This document shows, piece by piece, positions 11,690 through 23,700 of a stretch of 64,000 nt of DNA. Position numbers and translations under genes: made by a program. Source of the stretch: Limnanthes douglasii subsp. nivea (taxonomy: Eukaryota > Streptophyta > Magnoliopsida > Brassicales > Limnanthaceae); contig JAUPFV010000004.1 of NCBI GenBank assembly GCA_036936605.1, positions 296,216,009-296,280,008 on the forward strand. The letters run 5' to 3'. A model generated the notes under the pieces. The model had not been told where the DNA came from, did not search any database, and was given only the letters and a program-made list of their open reading frames with translations. Positions within the stretch are counted from its first letter, which is position 1, and each line of letters opens with the position of its first letter.

Positions 11690-11925
11690 TAAAAATAAAA
11701 ATACTGGTGGTTATGGATAGTTTGATAAATAGTTTATTGTTATTAAAGAGATAATTGTTTTATTTATTTTCTTATAAATTTAATATATTCAATATTTTGA
11801 TTACTTAGATATTCATTCGGTGAAAACCATACGTTGAAAGAAAACAATTGTTGGGGACTATATAGATGAAAGTCTCAAACGTCTTAACTATCCATCAGTT
11901 ACTACTTCCTCCTGAGCTTTTGAAG
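10975..11925. other. AT-rich spacer with an AAT microsatellite
   Basis: A phrase near 10980 (TCCCACATCCCATATTGG) resembles a sequence common in plant LTR/TRIM elements, but no element ends were found. An AAT run followed by AAAAT repeats lies at 11657-11705. No gene is supported. Confidence 0.5.
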
Positions 11926-11945
11926 TAATCGATTTGATCCTTCGA

Positions 11946-12083
11946 ATGCCTTCAACTAGCTGTTCCCTCCCATTTTACGCTGCATACAACATGTTCGATG
12001 AAACTCCTCAACAGAATTCTGTTGCTGTTTTTAGTGACATTGCTAGAGTGACAAGCAAGCAAGCTCACCCGCCCGAAATTTAA
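11946..12083 (+). CDS. Short ORF upstream of the SIN3-like gene, PPR-like phrase
   Basis: A 45-codon ORF begins at an ATG at 11946 and ends at TAA 12081-12083. Its middle (AAYNMFDETPQQNSVAVF) resembles the helix pair of a pentatricopeptide repeat, but a single repeat proves nothing. It may be an upstream ORF in the leader of the next gene, a captured exon, or chance. Copy 1 keeps a broken relative near 5405. Confidence 0.25.
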   Translation: MPSTSCSLPFYAAYNMFDETPQQNSVAVFSDIARVTSKQAHPPEI

Positions 12084-12325
12084 GGTGCTCTGTTCAAAAC
12101 CTTTGTGTCCCGCCTTCTGTCGTGTAGAGATTCAAAATGTCGTTATTTCTGTTAAAACCAACTTTGCTTTCCCTCTCAGATTTCGTAACTCTCCATTGTT
12201 AGTTTCTTCTCAAGTTTTCCTTCAGTTAAGGTTTTTCTCTGTACTAAGAACATAAGAAACAAGATCAAATGGATAAGTTTGTATATCGAAGTACCTAATC
12301 CTTATCAAAGTTTCTGTTTGTGCAG

Positions 12326-14654
12326 GAATGGAGAGACTCGAAGGCGATCAGCCTTCAGGAACAGAAGATCTATGGTTGTCTTTTACTTTCGTTTTAGTTC
12401 ATAGATCTTGATTGTTTACTTGCTTGCAAAATTGACTCATTAGTAGTAGAACTGTAGAAGTTAATGAAGTTCGGAAAATCTCCTGGTTTCGCTATGTGTT
12501 AGGGTTTTCTTGGTTAGTTTTACAGACTTTAAGAAGTGTATAGCTTCGATTTCGTTACGATTGATTGCTACAGGTCTTATGAAACCAGGTAGGAGATGGC
12601 TGGTATTGTTTTTTTTTTGTAATCTTATTAGTTAAATTGATTAAGATTTGAAGGAAATAAGTACAGTGAGTGAGTATGTATAACAATTTCCGAAGTGAGG
12701 TACACTGCTGTATGTATGAATAGCTGGGGTTTCAATGATGGTATTCTAGGGATGATGATGCCTCTCTAGCTGATGTCAAGGAATGTCTTAGAAATGAAAA
12801 AGAAAAAGGCAGATATCGCATTTTTAAGCAGATCATGAAGGACGTGACGGATAATAGGTGACCTCTTTCGACCTTCTGCAAAATATTCTAGGGATTGTTA
12901 GATTTTCTTTTTGGCTAATGAATGTTTTGTGATTTGTCTTTTTCAGTACTGATCTTGCTGATGGACGTGCTCGAGTTAAAGATCTGTTCAAAGGGAGTAA
13001 CCGTGCGATTCACCGACTTTACAACTCTGTGCCCAAGGAGTATGAAATCATTTTTGACAAGGATGGAGCTCCTCCCAGAGAGATGGAGTTTCTCTGTAAT
13101 AATTTTCTTTCTTATGTTCCCGGTTTATTTTTGTCCTATACCTGAAGTGTATCTGATGTGTTGGTTATTCGTATACCAGGTGTGTTCAACCAAGGTTTTG
13201 TTTTCTCTGAGAAACTCAAGCAACGGTTAGGCAGTTTTGATGAGTATCGAATGTTTTTGAATGGCATGCGTGATTTTCCTAAGGGTACAATGAGGATTCA
13301 TGGTTTGGAGAATCCGGTACATTTATCCTCTATTAGTCTATATAATTGTTGTTGGAAGAAGATGGGTTATTTTACATGTTCTATGAAGTGTCGGAAATGT
13401 TGAGTGTAAATTCTGTTCATGTCAGGTGAAGCGGATACTTGAAAAACATCCTGAGCTAATGGATGAGTTTGTTCGGTTCCTGGAGAACGGGAATATAGGT
13501 AAGTAAAAAAATTAAAATAAACAGTTAATTCTTTTATTTATACTTTTGCTGCTTCTACTGAATGTCCTTCTGCAGGTGAATTCCTTGCTGGTGCTCTGAG
13601 TAAAGGTAAGTCATTATTAATCTGCTTTTGGCATATACTGATGGTCTTGTACCTGTTAACGGATATTTCCCTGGGGCTTCTAGCGATACTGTCTGCTTCT
13701 GTCCTGCAGAACCGTTAGATGTGGAGGATAAAGAGAGAGAGCAGAAGCTCAGCATAGAGGAAAACATAAAAAGGGACAGGGGCAAAGAGAAGTATAAGTC
13801 AAATCCTATTCACAAGCTTGACCTTTCCAATCGTTATAGCTGTACTCCTAGCAACCGTCTTATTCCAGAAGATGTACGTATTGTTGTTAGTTATATTTTT
13901 ATTCTTTTCCCAAGTGGCCGCCACCACCAATTTCTATTCTTTATGGTCTTTTACTTTCCAGTATCCGATAGCTTCATCAAGCTGCAGATCGAAGCTGGCG
14001 TGCCAGGTTCTGAATGATTTCTGGGTAATTTGTACCTCGGGATGTGAGGATCCTAAGGGCATACGCAAAAATAAGTACGTAGAAAGTTTGTTCAAATGTA
14101 AAGCAATTTAATTTGACTTTCTAGTTTTTACTATTATTGTTCCTGATTTTACTTGCTGCGTGTAATCGGAATTGTTGTTTGATAACTGTAGGATTAAGGT
14201 GGATGTTTTGTTGAATATTGTTAGCTCTTGTGCCCAGCGAGCTGAGGAGTTATTGAAAATGATAAATGAATATGGACTTGGTCCAAATAAACCCATTCTA
14301 ATTGAAGACTACTTCACTGGTACGCATGTTTTTTAGCCGTTTGCTATTGTGCTCAGTTTTGTATATCTTCATATCTCTTCTTTCCTGCACCTTGGCGTCT
14401 TCTGACTGTACTATGGTGCAGCTATGGATCTAAGGTGCATTAGGCGTATGTATGCTGATTGTGGTCTTGACATGATAGATATATTGCGCACAAATCCAAA
14501 AGATGCAGTTCCTTTGCTTTTAGCTCGCTTCAAACAGAAAGAAGAAGAGTTGAAAAGATATAAAAAAGGTTTAAAAGACCTTACTGAGGATGGAGCTCCT
14601 ACGAGAATTGAGAGAGACCTTACTGAGTGTGCTGGTCCTTCGAAAATGCAGTGA
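12326..14654 (+). CDS. Compact SIN3-like corepressor, ten exons, 393 aa
   Basis: Exons: 12326-12374 (ATG 12328), 12750-12857, 12947-13095, 13180-13316, 13426-13498, 13576-13605, 13710-13873, 13962-14074, 14192-14319, 14422-14654. Every intron is GT-AG, every phase fits, and the total is 1182 coding bases ending in TGA. Residues about 22-88 form one paired amphipathic helix domain (VKDLFKGSNRAIHRLYNSVP) and 105-170 a second. Residues about 218-290 match the SIN3 histone-deacetylase interaction domain (CTPSNRLIPEDYPIASSS, VLNDFWVICTSG). SIN3 proteins are nuclear scaffolds joining transcription factors to deacetylases. Plant members usually exceed 1200 residues; this one lacks the third PAH and the C-terminal half. 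The segment usually following MRKN is missing because the exon ends early at GTACGT. Expression is unknown. Confidence 0.75.
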
Positions 14655-15197
14655 CTGTAGACTGCAGGAGTAATAGACTGAACGAGTTGATGACAAGACT
14701 TATAAAATGGGGATATATAGATTTGTTTGTATGTGTCTTTCAAACCCCAAATATAATACGAATGTTTGCTAGTTGTTGCTATATCAATTGGTGGATAGTT
14801 TTAATGTTGACTGGAATTTAATTGCCGCTATTTTTGAAAATGTCTTTAACTAATTCGTACAAGTAAAATCGATAACACGTTAGATACAAATCTTGATTTT
14901 AAGTAGATCTGACTATAAAATACAAACAAAAAACTTATTTTTTCTAGAGGTAACAGTCGCCGCTCCTCAACAGGTAAGCAAATGGTAAACCATGAATATG
15001 ACGTAATAGTCTGCAAACCTTCTCATGAGCTCATTTACTCTACGAATTCAATTACCCCTTTCGGATAAAAATAAGTCTTAGATGAAAATCAATACGGAGT
15101 TTTGGAATGATAGTAAAACATAAAACTACGTCTGATAATTAAAATATTATTTTGTTTTAATTAATCTTAAAAGTGTTCAATATTCATTTGCAATTGC
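14655..15197. other. 3' flank of SIN3-like gene and probable LINE leader
   Basis: AT-rich DNA without a supported gene. Its right part may be the 5' end of the LINE that starts about 15198. Confidence 0.4.
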
Positions 15198-16545
15198 TTG
15201 GTCTTCATAAATCCGGGTTCTTTAACGAAGAAGAAAACAATATACAAGATAGGTCCAAGAAAAATCTCAAATAAAGATCAACGTGAATTTGAGCCAAATC
15301 AACAAAACAGAGTTCTTATAACAAATATTATAATAGAGCGTTTACAGTATGATTTTCTTGTAATTCAACAATCAAAACGTACGCAAAAAAAAAAATCTTC
15401 AAAGTGTAATGCCTTACCAAAGTAACCAAAATCCTATGTTGAACTGCTCAAAGCTCCAAACAATTATCATACTTTTACTTCATCTGCAATTCGAGAAAAG
15501 AGTGATCATATATCTCTCAAATTCTCAAAACAAGATAAAGAAAAGCTAATGGATGCACCAAGATTCACGTTAATTGGAAAGTTTTCCAAAGTATTCCTAA
15601 ACAACATACGTTTATATAATTCTTAAATGCTCAAAAATTTGCACGTGAATACAATGTATCGAATTGGGATGCTCGACATATCATGCTAGAAATTCTCTCT
15701 AAAAGTTGATCTTTGCAAGTTATGGGTCAGGAACGTATGGACAGTTGGAGAGTTTTTTTTATAAGAATACTAAAATGGACATTGTCATTCAATCCGAAAA
15801 TCGAATACCCTATTACTCCACTATGGATCAGGATAGTCAATGTCTCAAAATTTCTATACAATGACTCCATTATTCAGACTATTGCAACCATCATTCGTCA
15901 ACCATTAAAGACTTAGGTGCCAGAAAAAACAGAGCAACTTACAATGCATAATATACCTAGATTGAACTGGACCTAACAAAGAAACTACAACACCACGTTT
16001 TGGTCGGGTTTGGAGAATATGACGGATGATGGCTTGAGCTAAGTTATAAGGATTTCCATCAATATTTTCAGTTATGTCATCACTTAGGACATAGACATGA
16101 CATCTTCAAGAAATATCAAGCAAAATTCTTGGAATTGGAGAAAGAGAAGATGCTTGAAAATAAAAAAACTAAAGAACTAAAAAATATAGAGATTAAGCAC
16201 CCTAAAGTTAAGTAAATAGTTGTCAAGTCTCATTATTACATGGAATCCAACAATCAGGGTAATGGTGATTCCGACATATTCTCTAATGACCAAAAGGCTG
16301 TTAAATTTCCCAGAAACTCTACCCAAATCCTTGCTAACGATATGCAAAACAAAAAAATTTCCAAAGATAACCATATTACCTCTAAACAAAATAATATTGT
16401 GACCAATAGAGAAAATGTATTAGAGGGCATCCAGTCTCTTGACTATGATTACAACTTGTCTCCATCCCTGGAATATGATATCTTATGTCAGATAATCATA
16501 CTCTCAATCAAGATAACATAGTCTCCTACCATCTACACCAATACT
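15198..16545 (+). pseudogene. LINE ORF1 (DUF4283-type, zinc knuckle) remnant
   Basis: Broken frames spell the nucleic-acid-binding ORF1 of plant L1-type LINEs. NWDARHIMLE-like sequence lies near 15660. ILKWTLSFNPKIEYPITPLW lies near 15760-15830, the place of the DUF4283 core. A degenerate zinc-knuckle segment (FQLCHHLGHRHDI) is near 16070. A lysine-rich tail follows to about 16200. ORF1 proteins coat LINE RNA. Stops are frequent, so it is not functional. ORF2 of the same element follows after about 150 bases. Confidence 0.65.
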
Positions 16546-16692
16546 AAAGAGAAATAAACTCAATAAAAGCTTTTAAGATCTTCTTAACAAAAAAATAATA
16601 AAAAGCTAAGAACAATAAGAAGAAAGATTTTTTTAGTTATCAAGTCTCGGTAATTTACAGAGACCAGAATATTTACACTCAAAAGTCCATTA

Positions 16693-17931
16693 TGATCAAG
16701 GTTCTTAATTGGAACATTCGAGAGATTGGAAACAAATCCTTTTTAAGAATGCTGAAATCTATTTTGTTCTAAGAAAATATTATATTTATCATCATTCAGG
16801 ATCATTTGTCAACTGAAACTACCAGGAGAACATTGATGCTAAAATTGGCTACAAATATTACAAAGCTAATACTCCTAATAAAATCCAGTTTTTCAAGAAT
16901 GATGATCTAGTGGTTAACATTCTTCTGAATCAAATTCAGTGCATCCATGTTGAAATAGAGCACATAAACAATGACGAATGTTTCTTAATCACATCTATCT
17001 AAGCAAATTTTCAGAGAGCTAATAGAATATATCTTTGGAATACACTTAGATATGTGTCTACCACTGTGAAGAAATGGATGGTGTTGGGGTATTTTAACTC
17101 TATTTTTTCATCTGATGAGCAGTTGGGTTATTCTACCTACTGTCATAAAAGTTCTTAAGAATTTAATGGTGTTTTTAGAGACTATTTTTTAGAAACGCTA
17201 GATATGCTGGGACTAAATTTATTTGGTCCAACAAGACTAAATGGAAGTGTTTGGATCGTCTTCTCTATAATCAAGAATGACCTGACTATTTCTATGTAAC
17301 TAAAGTGATTCATATTGCTAGGACTTGCTCCGATCACACCCCTATATGCATTAATATAGCCAAAGACGGGTTTAAATCTAATAATGGATTTTAGTTTTTG
17401 AAACTGTGGAGTTTTGCAAAGAAATTCTTTAGTTTTGTGGAGATTAATTGGAATAAAAACATGAATGGTTTTCCGATGTTTGTTTTCATGAATAAAATCA
17501 AGAGACTCAAGAATGCTCTCAAGATTCGGAATATAAACATATTTGGTAACATTTTTTACAAGGTTGTTGAGACCAAGGAAGCTGTTAAAAACTTTGAAGG
17601 TAAGTTTCACAACTCCAATAACATGGATAATAGAATTAATCTAGTTAAAAGTAATATTGATTATCTCAGGGCTCTTACAGTTGAATAAGCTTATTGGTTC
17701 AAAAAATGCTATTCCAATTGGATCAAGTATGGGGATAGGAACAAAAAGGTCTACCACAATTATGTAAAGAAAAAGAGAAGAAGGAATAAAATCTCATGTA
17801 TCAAAGAAGACAATGACGTGATTACAGATGAAAACCTCTTGAGTCTATCTGATGAAACCTACTTCAAATATATTCTAACTACTTCTCATTATCTTAATTA
17901 TGGAGATGAAACTAATAACATGGATGATAAT
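16693..17931 (+). pseudogene. LINE ORF2, left part: endonuclease to linker, split by element D
   Basis: ATG at 16693 opens MIKVLNWNIREIGNKS, the classic start of plant LINE ORF2. Endonuclease phrases follow: WMVLGYFNSIFSS at about 17065-17115, and CSDHTPICI at about 17325. The linker then runs mostly open from 17400 to 17931. At 17931 element D interrupts the ORF. The reading frame resumes exactly at 63399 beyond D's second target duplication. A few stops and shifts show that it was already decaying or has decayed since. Confidence 0.75.
17927..17931 (+). repeat. Target-site duplication of element D (left copy, ATAAT)
   Basis: ATAAT here and at 63394-63398 flank the two outer LTR ends of D. 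Removing D plus one copy joins the LINE frame without a shift. Confidence 0.85.
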
Positions 17932-18288
17932 TGGTGATGGTAAAACCTGATTGGATGGTATTTTTGGGAAGTATTTGGACTTAGTATTAAATTTTGAAAA
18001 TAAGGTAGAGAGAAAATTGATGTGGTTGTATTTAATGTATAGAGAGAGAATGTTCTAACACTTTTAATTTTGTTTATCAATTTGGATCCATGGGCCATTC
18101 GGATTGGGTCAAGTGTCCGAGTAATTCTTGTGAGCCCCAAACCCAAAAATAATGAAACTAAGCACTTAACTCAGTCATCAGGTACACTACTCACTTATCA
18201 TGTTATTTATTTTTAGGTCTGAATTGCCCTTCTAAAAAAATCTGACCCTCTTTACTGTTTTAACCTCCAATATAATATGACCCTATCA
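17932..18288 (-). repeat. 3' LTR of element D
   Basis: The block of 357 bp runs from TGGTGATGG to CCCTATCA (plus-strand view), so on its own strand it is TGATAGGG...CCATCACCA. It aligns over its whole length with 63024-63393. The next bases on its internal side (TCTAACCCCATT) read AATGGGGTTAGA on the minus strand, a plausible but weak polypurine tract. Confidence 0.8.
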
Positions 18289-19071
18289 TCTAACCCCATT
18301 AGTTATCGCAGAAGTACTTCGGGAGAGCTGAAATGTTCAATAATTTATGAAACCCTTCTGAAGGATATATTCAACACAGTTATTCCCCAAAGGTCACAAC
18401 TTTAGTATGGTTACCTTTTTAAGACATGTGTCAAGCAAACTCTAAGGTTTGTGTTTCTATTTTTTACAATTGATGTTATGATTAAGTAAACTTTTCCTTT
18501 GAGATCTCATGATAACTTGGTGATTGATATCATTAAAAATATTTTCTTTATATTATGGATATCATACTGCTTTTATTAGTGAGGTGATTTTTATGTCTTT
18601 ATTTCATCACTTAATTTGTGTGAATTTTTTGTTTTATTTTCTCAAAACGATCAATACTGTTTGCCTTTGGCAGACTACTCAAACAGCAAAGGTACCTAAA
18701 TTAATTGCTGATAATGAGGAAGAAGATGACTATGACTATAGTGATAACAAAGAAGATGGTGAACAAATTCATAGTTATTTGTTGATAATGAGGAACATGA
18801 TGACTATGACTATCATGATAACAAAGAAGATGAACAAATTCATAGTTTATTTGATCCAGTTTGTGAAACTACTGCCAATGGTGGAAATATGTTATGGTAT
18901 GCATAATACATGTGCTACACGATTAGTAATTTTTTTTCTCGTATCCTCTGATTTTTTTTATCAAGATTGGCGATTGGACATGGTGTGCAGTTCTTTGGAA
19001 CTCATAGTCTTTTAAAAAATTTGAATTATATAGTTTAGTTTGATTAACCTTGTGTAAGTTATATGATGACA
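18289..19071 (+). other. Patchwork stretch with exon-like acidic repeat, origin unknown
   Basis: Only the first few dozen bases look like element D. After a good acceptor (TTTGCCTTTGGCAG, ending about 18673) an open stretch encodes an acidic protein piece, EEEDDYDYSDNKEDGEQIHS. It is followed at once by a near copy (about 18708-18855, 75-bp period) containing DDYDYHDNKEDEQIHS, reached in a shifted frame. Another possible exon lies near 18335-18400. It looks like part of a cellular gene, but I do not recognise the family. It could also be transduced or filler DNA, given its position inside D. Confidence 0.4.
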
Positions 19072-19515
19072 TGGTTTTGGTTCGGGTTTGGTGCAGCCGG
19101 AGCAGACCTCACCTGCATGTGCACCCTAGTTTTCTTTGTTTATCCACGTTAATTTGTTTTCCGACCTGATTCAGTAGACCTCCCCATGTCATGGCCTTTT
19201 TCTGGTCACCGAATCAGCCAAATTTCCTGGGTTTAAGCCCCGCCTCAAAGAAGTTATTGCTACTTGTTCAAAGCAATCAGCCAACCCATTTTTGGTGTTT
19301 GCAAAGCGACTTATGTATTCTTTCAGAGATTCGTTCGGTTCTTGGGCACAATGGATGATTGTGTCTAAATTTCCCTCCACCTCCTTACTTCCAACAAAAT
19401 CCCTCCGGAAGACCACCCAAAAGGTATCGAAATTTCTGATGCACCCATGTGGTAGGCTGTTATACCACTTCAGGGCACTCTCCGTAAAGGATTGGGAGAA
19501 TGCTCTACAAAGTTC
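19072..19515 (-). pseudogene. Isolated gag fragment of the A/B/C family
   Basis: On the minus strand this matches the middle of the gag of elements A, B and C (GSALKWYN region through SLKEYISRF and LADSVTR). No LTR, protease or polymerase accompanies it. The match ends abruptly on both sides. It is therefore a scrap of about 445 bp from another element, most easily explained as filler copied during repair. Stops and small indels are present. Confidence 0.75.
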
Positions 19516-19773
19516 TACAAAGATTTTCTAGGCAAACCACCTTTAGCAGGAAAGTTGTGAATGGTTGCATTAAAAACCGCGATAAAGAGTCTAATTAGTA
19601 GCTGGTTATTTTTTGCTTGTCTTGTTGTGGGTGGCTGCATTAAAGACTCTTCACTACAATAGCAAACCTATAGAGACCTTCATTAACTTTGTATTGATAT
19701 TAAATGTATGCTTTTGTATATCATGTTTAGTACGAGCCCGTATGTTTAATATTATAGTACACTTCTTTATTCT
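19516..19773. other. Unassigned spacer between gag scrap and duplicated LINE tail
   Basis: No gene or repeat match within the window was recognised, apart from two GGTTGCATTAAA/GGCTGCATTAAA phrases near 19563 and 19630. Confidence 0.4.
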
Positions 19774-21183
19774 TTATTTGTTTCAGAAAATTACTAGACG
19801 TATTAACTCTTAGACTTCCAAACAACTCTATTACGCTAGAAGATTACAACTTATCAAGTTTATGCTCTTCGCTAGACAAGTTTATTGGTATTCCGTCTTT
19901 ATCCTCCTTGTTAGAATTCTCAAAGAGTTTTCCCAACTCTTTCTATTACTTTTATGGACCGTGCCTAAAATAAAATCATACGATCCAAAGTTGATTGGTC
20001 CAAGAACACTTTACGTCACGAGAGATCGACATTGGGATTATCGACCTAACAATCTGGTATCAAGCGGTCGCCTTCAAACACTTATAGTCCATCTTAAGTG
20101 AAAATTCTTCCTCAATTTGGTGTAATTAGGTCATTACCGAAAAGGTAAAAGATAAAAGAATTTGGAATATTCTCATCGGCGCATCCTCTAGTTGGGGTGG
20201 GGGGGGGGAATAATTAACCTTGGAACCATCACCACCAAGTTTACAAAGTTGATATTGGTAATGACGTCTCCACTTCCCTTTGGTGTAACTCATGGATTTC
20301 TCTAATTCAACTGTTGACCGTTATGATAAGAGTATTATTCGTTATGTAAGAATGTGTAGCAATAACAAATTATCTGATATAATCTCCAACGACTCATAGA
20401 ATTGGCCCAATCAGATTCGCTTGGCTAGAAGATCGAATCAAACACATTTGCTCAAAATTGGTAGCGCCATCAACCTCACCCCCCTTGATAGGGAGGATGT
20501 CAAGCTTTGGATTCCTAACTAGAGCAGAAAATTCATAATAAATAGCACTTACCACTTCATTAGGCCCTTAGAGCCCTAAATATCTTGAGTCAACCTAGTT
20601 TGGAACAAACATAATATTCTGAGACATTCATTTATTGTATGGCTGATTATTCTTGGGAAACTTATTACTATAGATTAACTAATTACTTAGGGTTATAATA
20701 TAGTTCTACTTGCGTTTTATGTAATAGATTTTTTGAATTCATCAACCATCTTATCATGGAATGCGTTTTCTCTCAGTTTGTTTGAGAGGCTTGTTCTGGT
20801 AAATTTTTATTACTCTATGTTCCCACCGATTGGTCTAATTGGATACATATTTTCAATACTTGCCCCTCCCCTCAACCGGCCATGATCATCTTTCGCGCGT
20901 TGTTTTTTTACGATGTTTCACCATATTTGGGAGAGAAGGGAACCCTGTGATTTTTCCACTTTGTTGGGATCGATATTATCCTACCGCATACTCTCATAAT
21001 TCTGTTATAGATTATATGACACCGAAATCTCATGATCATTTTAAAACAATTCGAATTCTTTTATATATTATTTATATTTTACTTCTTTCTTTTGCAGATC
21101 TCGTACAAAAAAAGTTTGACTTCCTTTCTTCGCGGATTTCGTATAAAAAGTTTTGGTTCAATTTTTTCTTATATACTGTTTGA
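19774..21183 (+). pseudogene. LINE ORF2 C-terminal tail, second copy
   Basis: This repeats 3643-5010 in the same orientation. Shared features include RQVYWYSVFIL (near 19875), the G run (20199-20208), the STYHFIRP segment (near 20550) and the zf-RVT-like tail to about 21000. Numerous private stops and indels show long independent decay. The left edge is abrupt and lacks the RT catalytic part found in the first copy, consistent with duplication of a cut segment rather than a new LINE insertion. Confidence 0.7.
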
Positions 21184-22161
21184 TTATAATTTTTTTTGTG
21201 CGCAATTGCTAAATGCGCCATGTGTCATTGCTGTTTTTTTTTATTTTTTATAAATGGATTTATAAAAACAAGATCATAAAATTGTATAAAAATTATTTTT
21301 TTCTATCTCTGCCGGAAGTACCTTTATATACTTATAAAAAAAAATTGTTTATGTATTTTTTTTACAAAAGAAAAAAACAATATAATAGTAAATATAAGAA
21401 AAATAGCTTCAACAATAGTAAAGCGTTTAAATGGTCCTTTTACCTATAAGCTTTTAGAATTTTCGTTTGTTGATACTCTTTTGCTATTCTACCTCTCAAT
21501 TCTTACGTGGTAACAAAAAAACATCTTTTTGTTGTGTAAAAATTGGGTTTTTTACACTCAACACTCAAGCAATCATATCAAAGAGGTACTATTTATTTGG
21601 TTTTTTTTTCAGAACTTGATAATCTTGTTGTTGTGTAAAAATTGGATTTTGCAAAAAGCTGCCCAAAAGCTGATGAGATTGAATGGAGTATGAGCGTGTA
21701 ACTGAAAGTTTGAATTTTTAGCTATTTCTGTTAAATAGTTTACAAGAATGTAACTTTTCTCTCTTTCTTTCTATCAATGATAAAAATCATCTCTTTCTTT
21801 TCATAATAATTCTGGATTGTTGTTAACGTAGCCTAAGTTTCCTCACAAGTTTTCAATTTTCTCTCTTCGGCTGTGGTTTTCTAGTTTGTTTAGACAGACA
21901 AATCATTAGGAAATCCATTTGATCTTTGTTTGTGCAGAAATACATTTGATCGAGAGAAATATAGCAAGAAGCACTGTTGCTTTGTTTTTCCTTTCTCTTC
22001 CAATTGTTCTTGCTTTTATATTCTTAGCATTTGGGTTTGTTTTTTCTTTTCATGAGAGAATCCTAGAGAATGAAAAGTTAGTGTTTTTCGATTTTTACGT
22101 AAGAAAACTGTTTATAGCTTAATATTTAACCTATACATTATCAAGATCTTTGTTTGTGCAG
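21184..22161 (+). other. 5' flank of PAH copy 2
   Basis: AT-rich DNA that aligns with 5011-6115 with several deletions. The part equivalent to 5240-5480 is mostly missing. An extra TTTGTTTGTGCAG-like acceptor phrase is present at about 21922-21938, duplicated from the true acceptor near 22150. No start codon is supported. Confidence 0.45.
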
Positions 22162-23700
22162 AAAGCGGGAGAGCGGGAGTCAATTATTGTTCACTCTTGA
22201 AACCACCCAAGATACCTTGTGGCAACGAACCATGGTCAGTTTGACTGTCATTTTTGCTTGCTCGAATTGTAAATACACGCATCTCTTTTCTTTTTTATGT
22301 TTTCACGTTGATGATTGTGTTGATTAGTATTCGCCGTACTTTTCATGTGTATGACATTGAAAATTTGTATTGTTTCGTAAACAGAATATACTAATCAGTG
22401 GCTAAGGCTTCAAGAACAAAAATATGATACTTTTTAAAGTCTGGTACCTTTAATATGACTGTGTCATCTTATTCTGAGTTTTATCTTTTGTTCTTAAAAA
22501 GCAGAAGTAAAGTTTGATTTTTTAGGGTCTATTGTTAGTGTTATGAATCTATCTTTTTTGGATTTTAAAATTTTGTTTGGTGAGCTCATTTGATTTCGGT
22601 AAAATAAGAACATTTTTGTTACGAGAATTTCTGTATCGAAGGCCAATGCTGCATGTATGAATAGCTTTGGTTTTTAATGTTGATATTCTAGGCAATTGAC
22701 AACTGCTGATGCCTCAGCCTATCAAACTGTAGTCAAGAATATTTTTAAAGATAAAAAAAGGACATATAGGATGTTTAAGAAGATCTTAAGAGACTACGGG
22801 GCCAAAAGGTGGACTCTTTGGACCTTCTAGATAATTTTGTACGCAAAAATTTAGATACTTTGCTTGACTGATAAATGCTTTGCGGCTGTGTCTTTTGCAG
22901 GATTGATGCAGCTGATTGTAGTGATAATGTAAAAAAACTATTCAAAGGGCATGATAGTTTGATTCGTGGATTTAACACCTTTATGCCCAAGGGCTATGAA
23001 ATAATCCTTGATAGGGATGGAGCTCCTTCGAGACAAATTGAGTTTGTAATAATTTTATTTCATATGTTCCCATTTTATATTTGTCGTCTACTAGAGGTGT
23101 ATCTGACATGTTGGGGACTCTTATACCAGGCATGTTCAACCAAGGTTTTATATTTTGTGAGAAGGTCAAGGAACGATTAGGCAATGTGGTTGAGTACCGG
23201 AAGTTTTTGAACTGTGTGAGGGATTATCCCGAGTATCTAATGACATTTCGAGATTTGCAGCTTATGGTATGTATATTATGGAGGGTTTAAATTCTGTCGT
23301 TTTGACTGTCGCTAGGAAATGATAGGTTAATGTTGAGTTTAAATTCTATTCATGCCAGGTGAATCGTATAGTTGGAAAACATGGTGATCTGATGCTCGAG
23401 TTTAATCAGTTTTTCAAGGATCGTTCGGGACTTGGTAAGTTTTGAAATAAAAATTAAGAAGTCATGGGGCTTTACGCTTTACTCTTGCTGCCTATGATGC
23501 GATATTTTTGTGCAGATGAATTCCTTGCTGGTGTTGTTAGTAAATGTACGTCGGTGTTTCTTCCTTTTTGCTTTGCTTTGTATCTTGACTCTTGATATAA
23601 AACTGATTCACCTTATATTGTCTAGCAACAACGTCAGGATTGGATGGCAGATACCCATTTTAAACGCGATCAACCTGAGCTTGATGATGACAAGGCTGTT
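22162..23700 (+). pseudogene. PAH-domain (SIN3-like) gene copy 2, frameshifted
   Basis: The exon pattern is that of copy 1: 22162-22234, 22692-22808, 22901-23045, 23130-23266, 23359-23434, 23516-23545, and one from 23626. PAH motif VKKLFKGHDSLIRGFNTFMP is intact in exon 3. Exon 3 has lost four bases (GACT) just before its donor. This shifts the frame, so exon 4 soon meets a TAG. The first exon has neither the ATG of the 12326 gene nor the secondary ATG of copy 1. The same early stop as in copy 1 is present in exon 7, so that truncation predates the duplication. The locus lies within element D's span. Confidence 0.7.

Noticed and set aside
11946..12083. A PPR gene
   Set aside because: Only one weak repeat-like phrase in a 45-codon ORF; PPR proteins need many repeats.
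17932..18288. Solo LTR
   Set aside because: Its own flanks do not match each other, while ATAAT pairs it with the LTR at 63024-63393 and the LINE frame rejoins.
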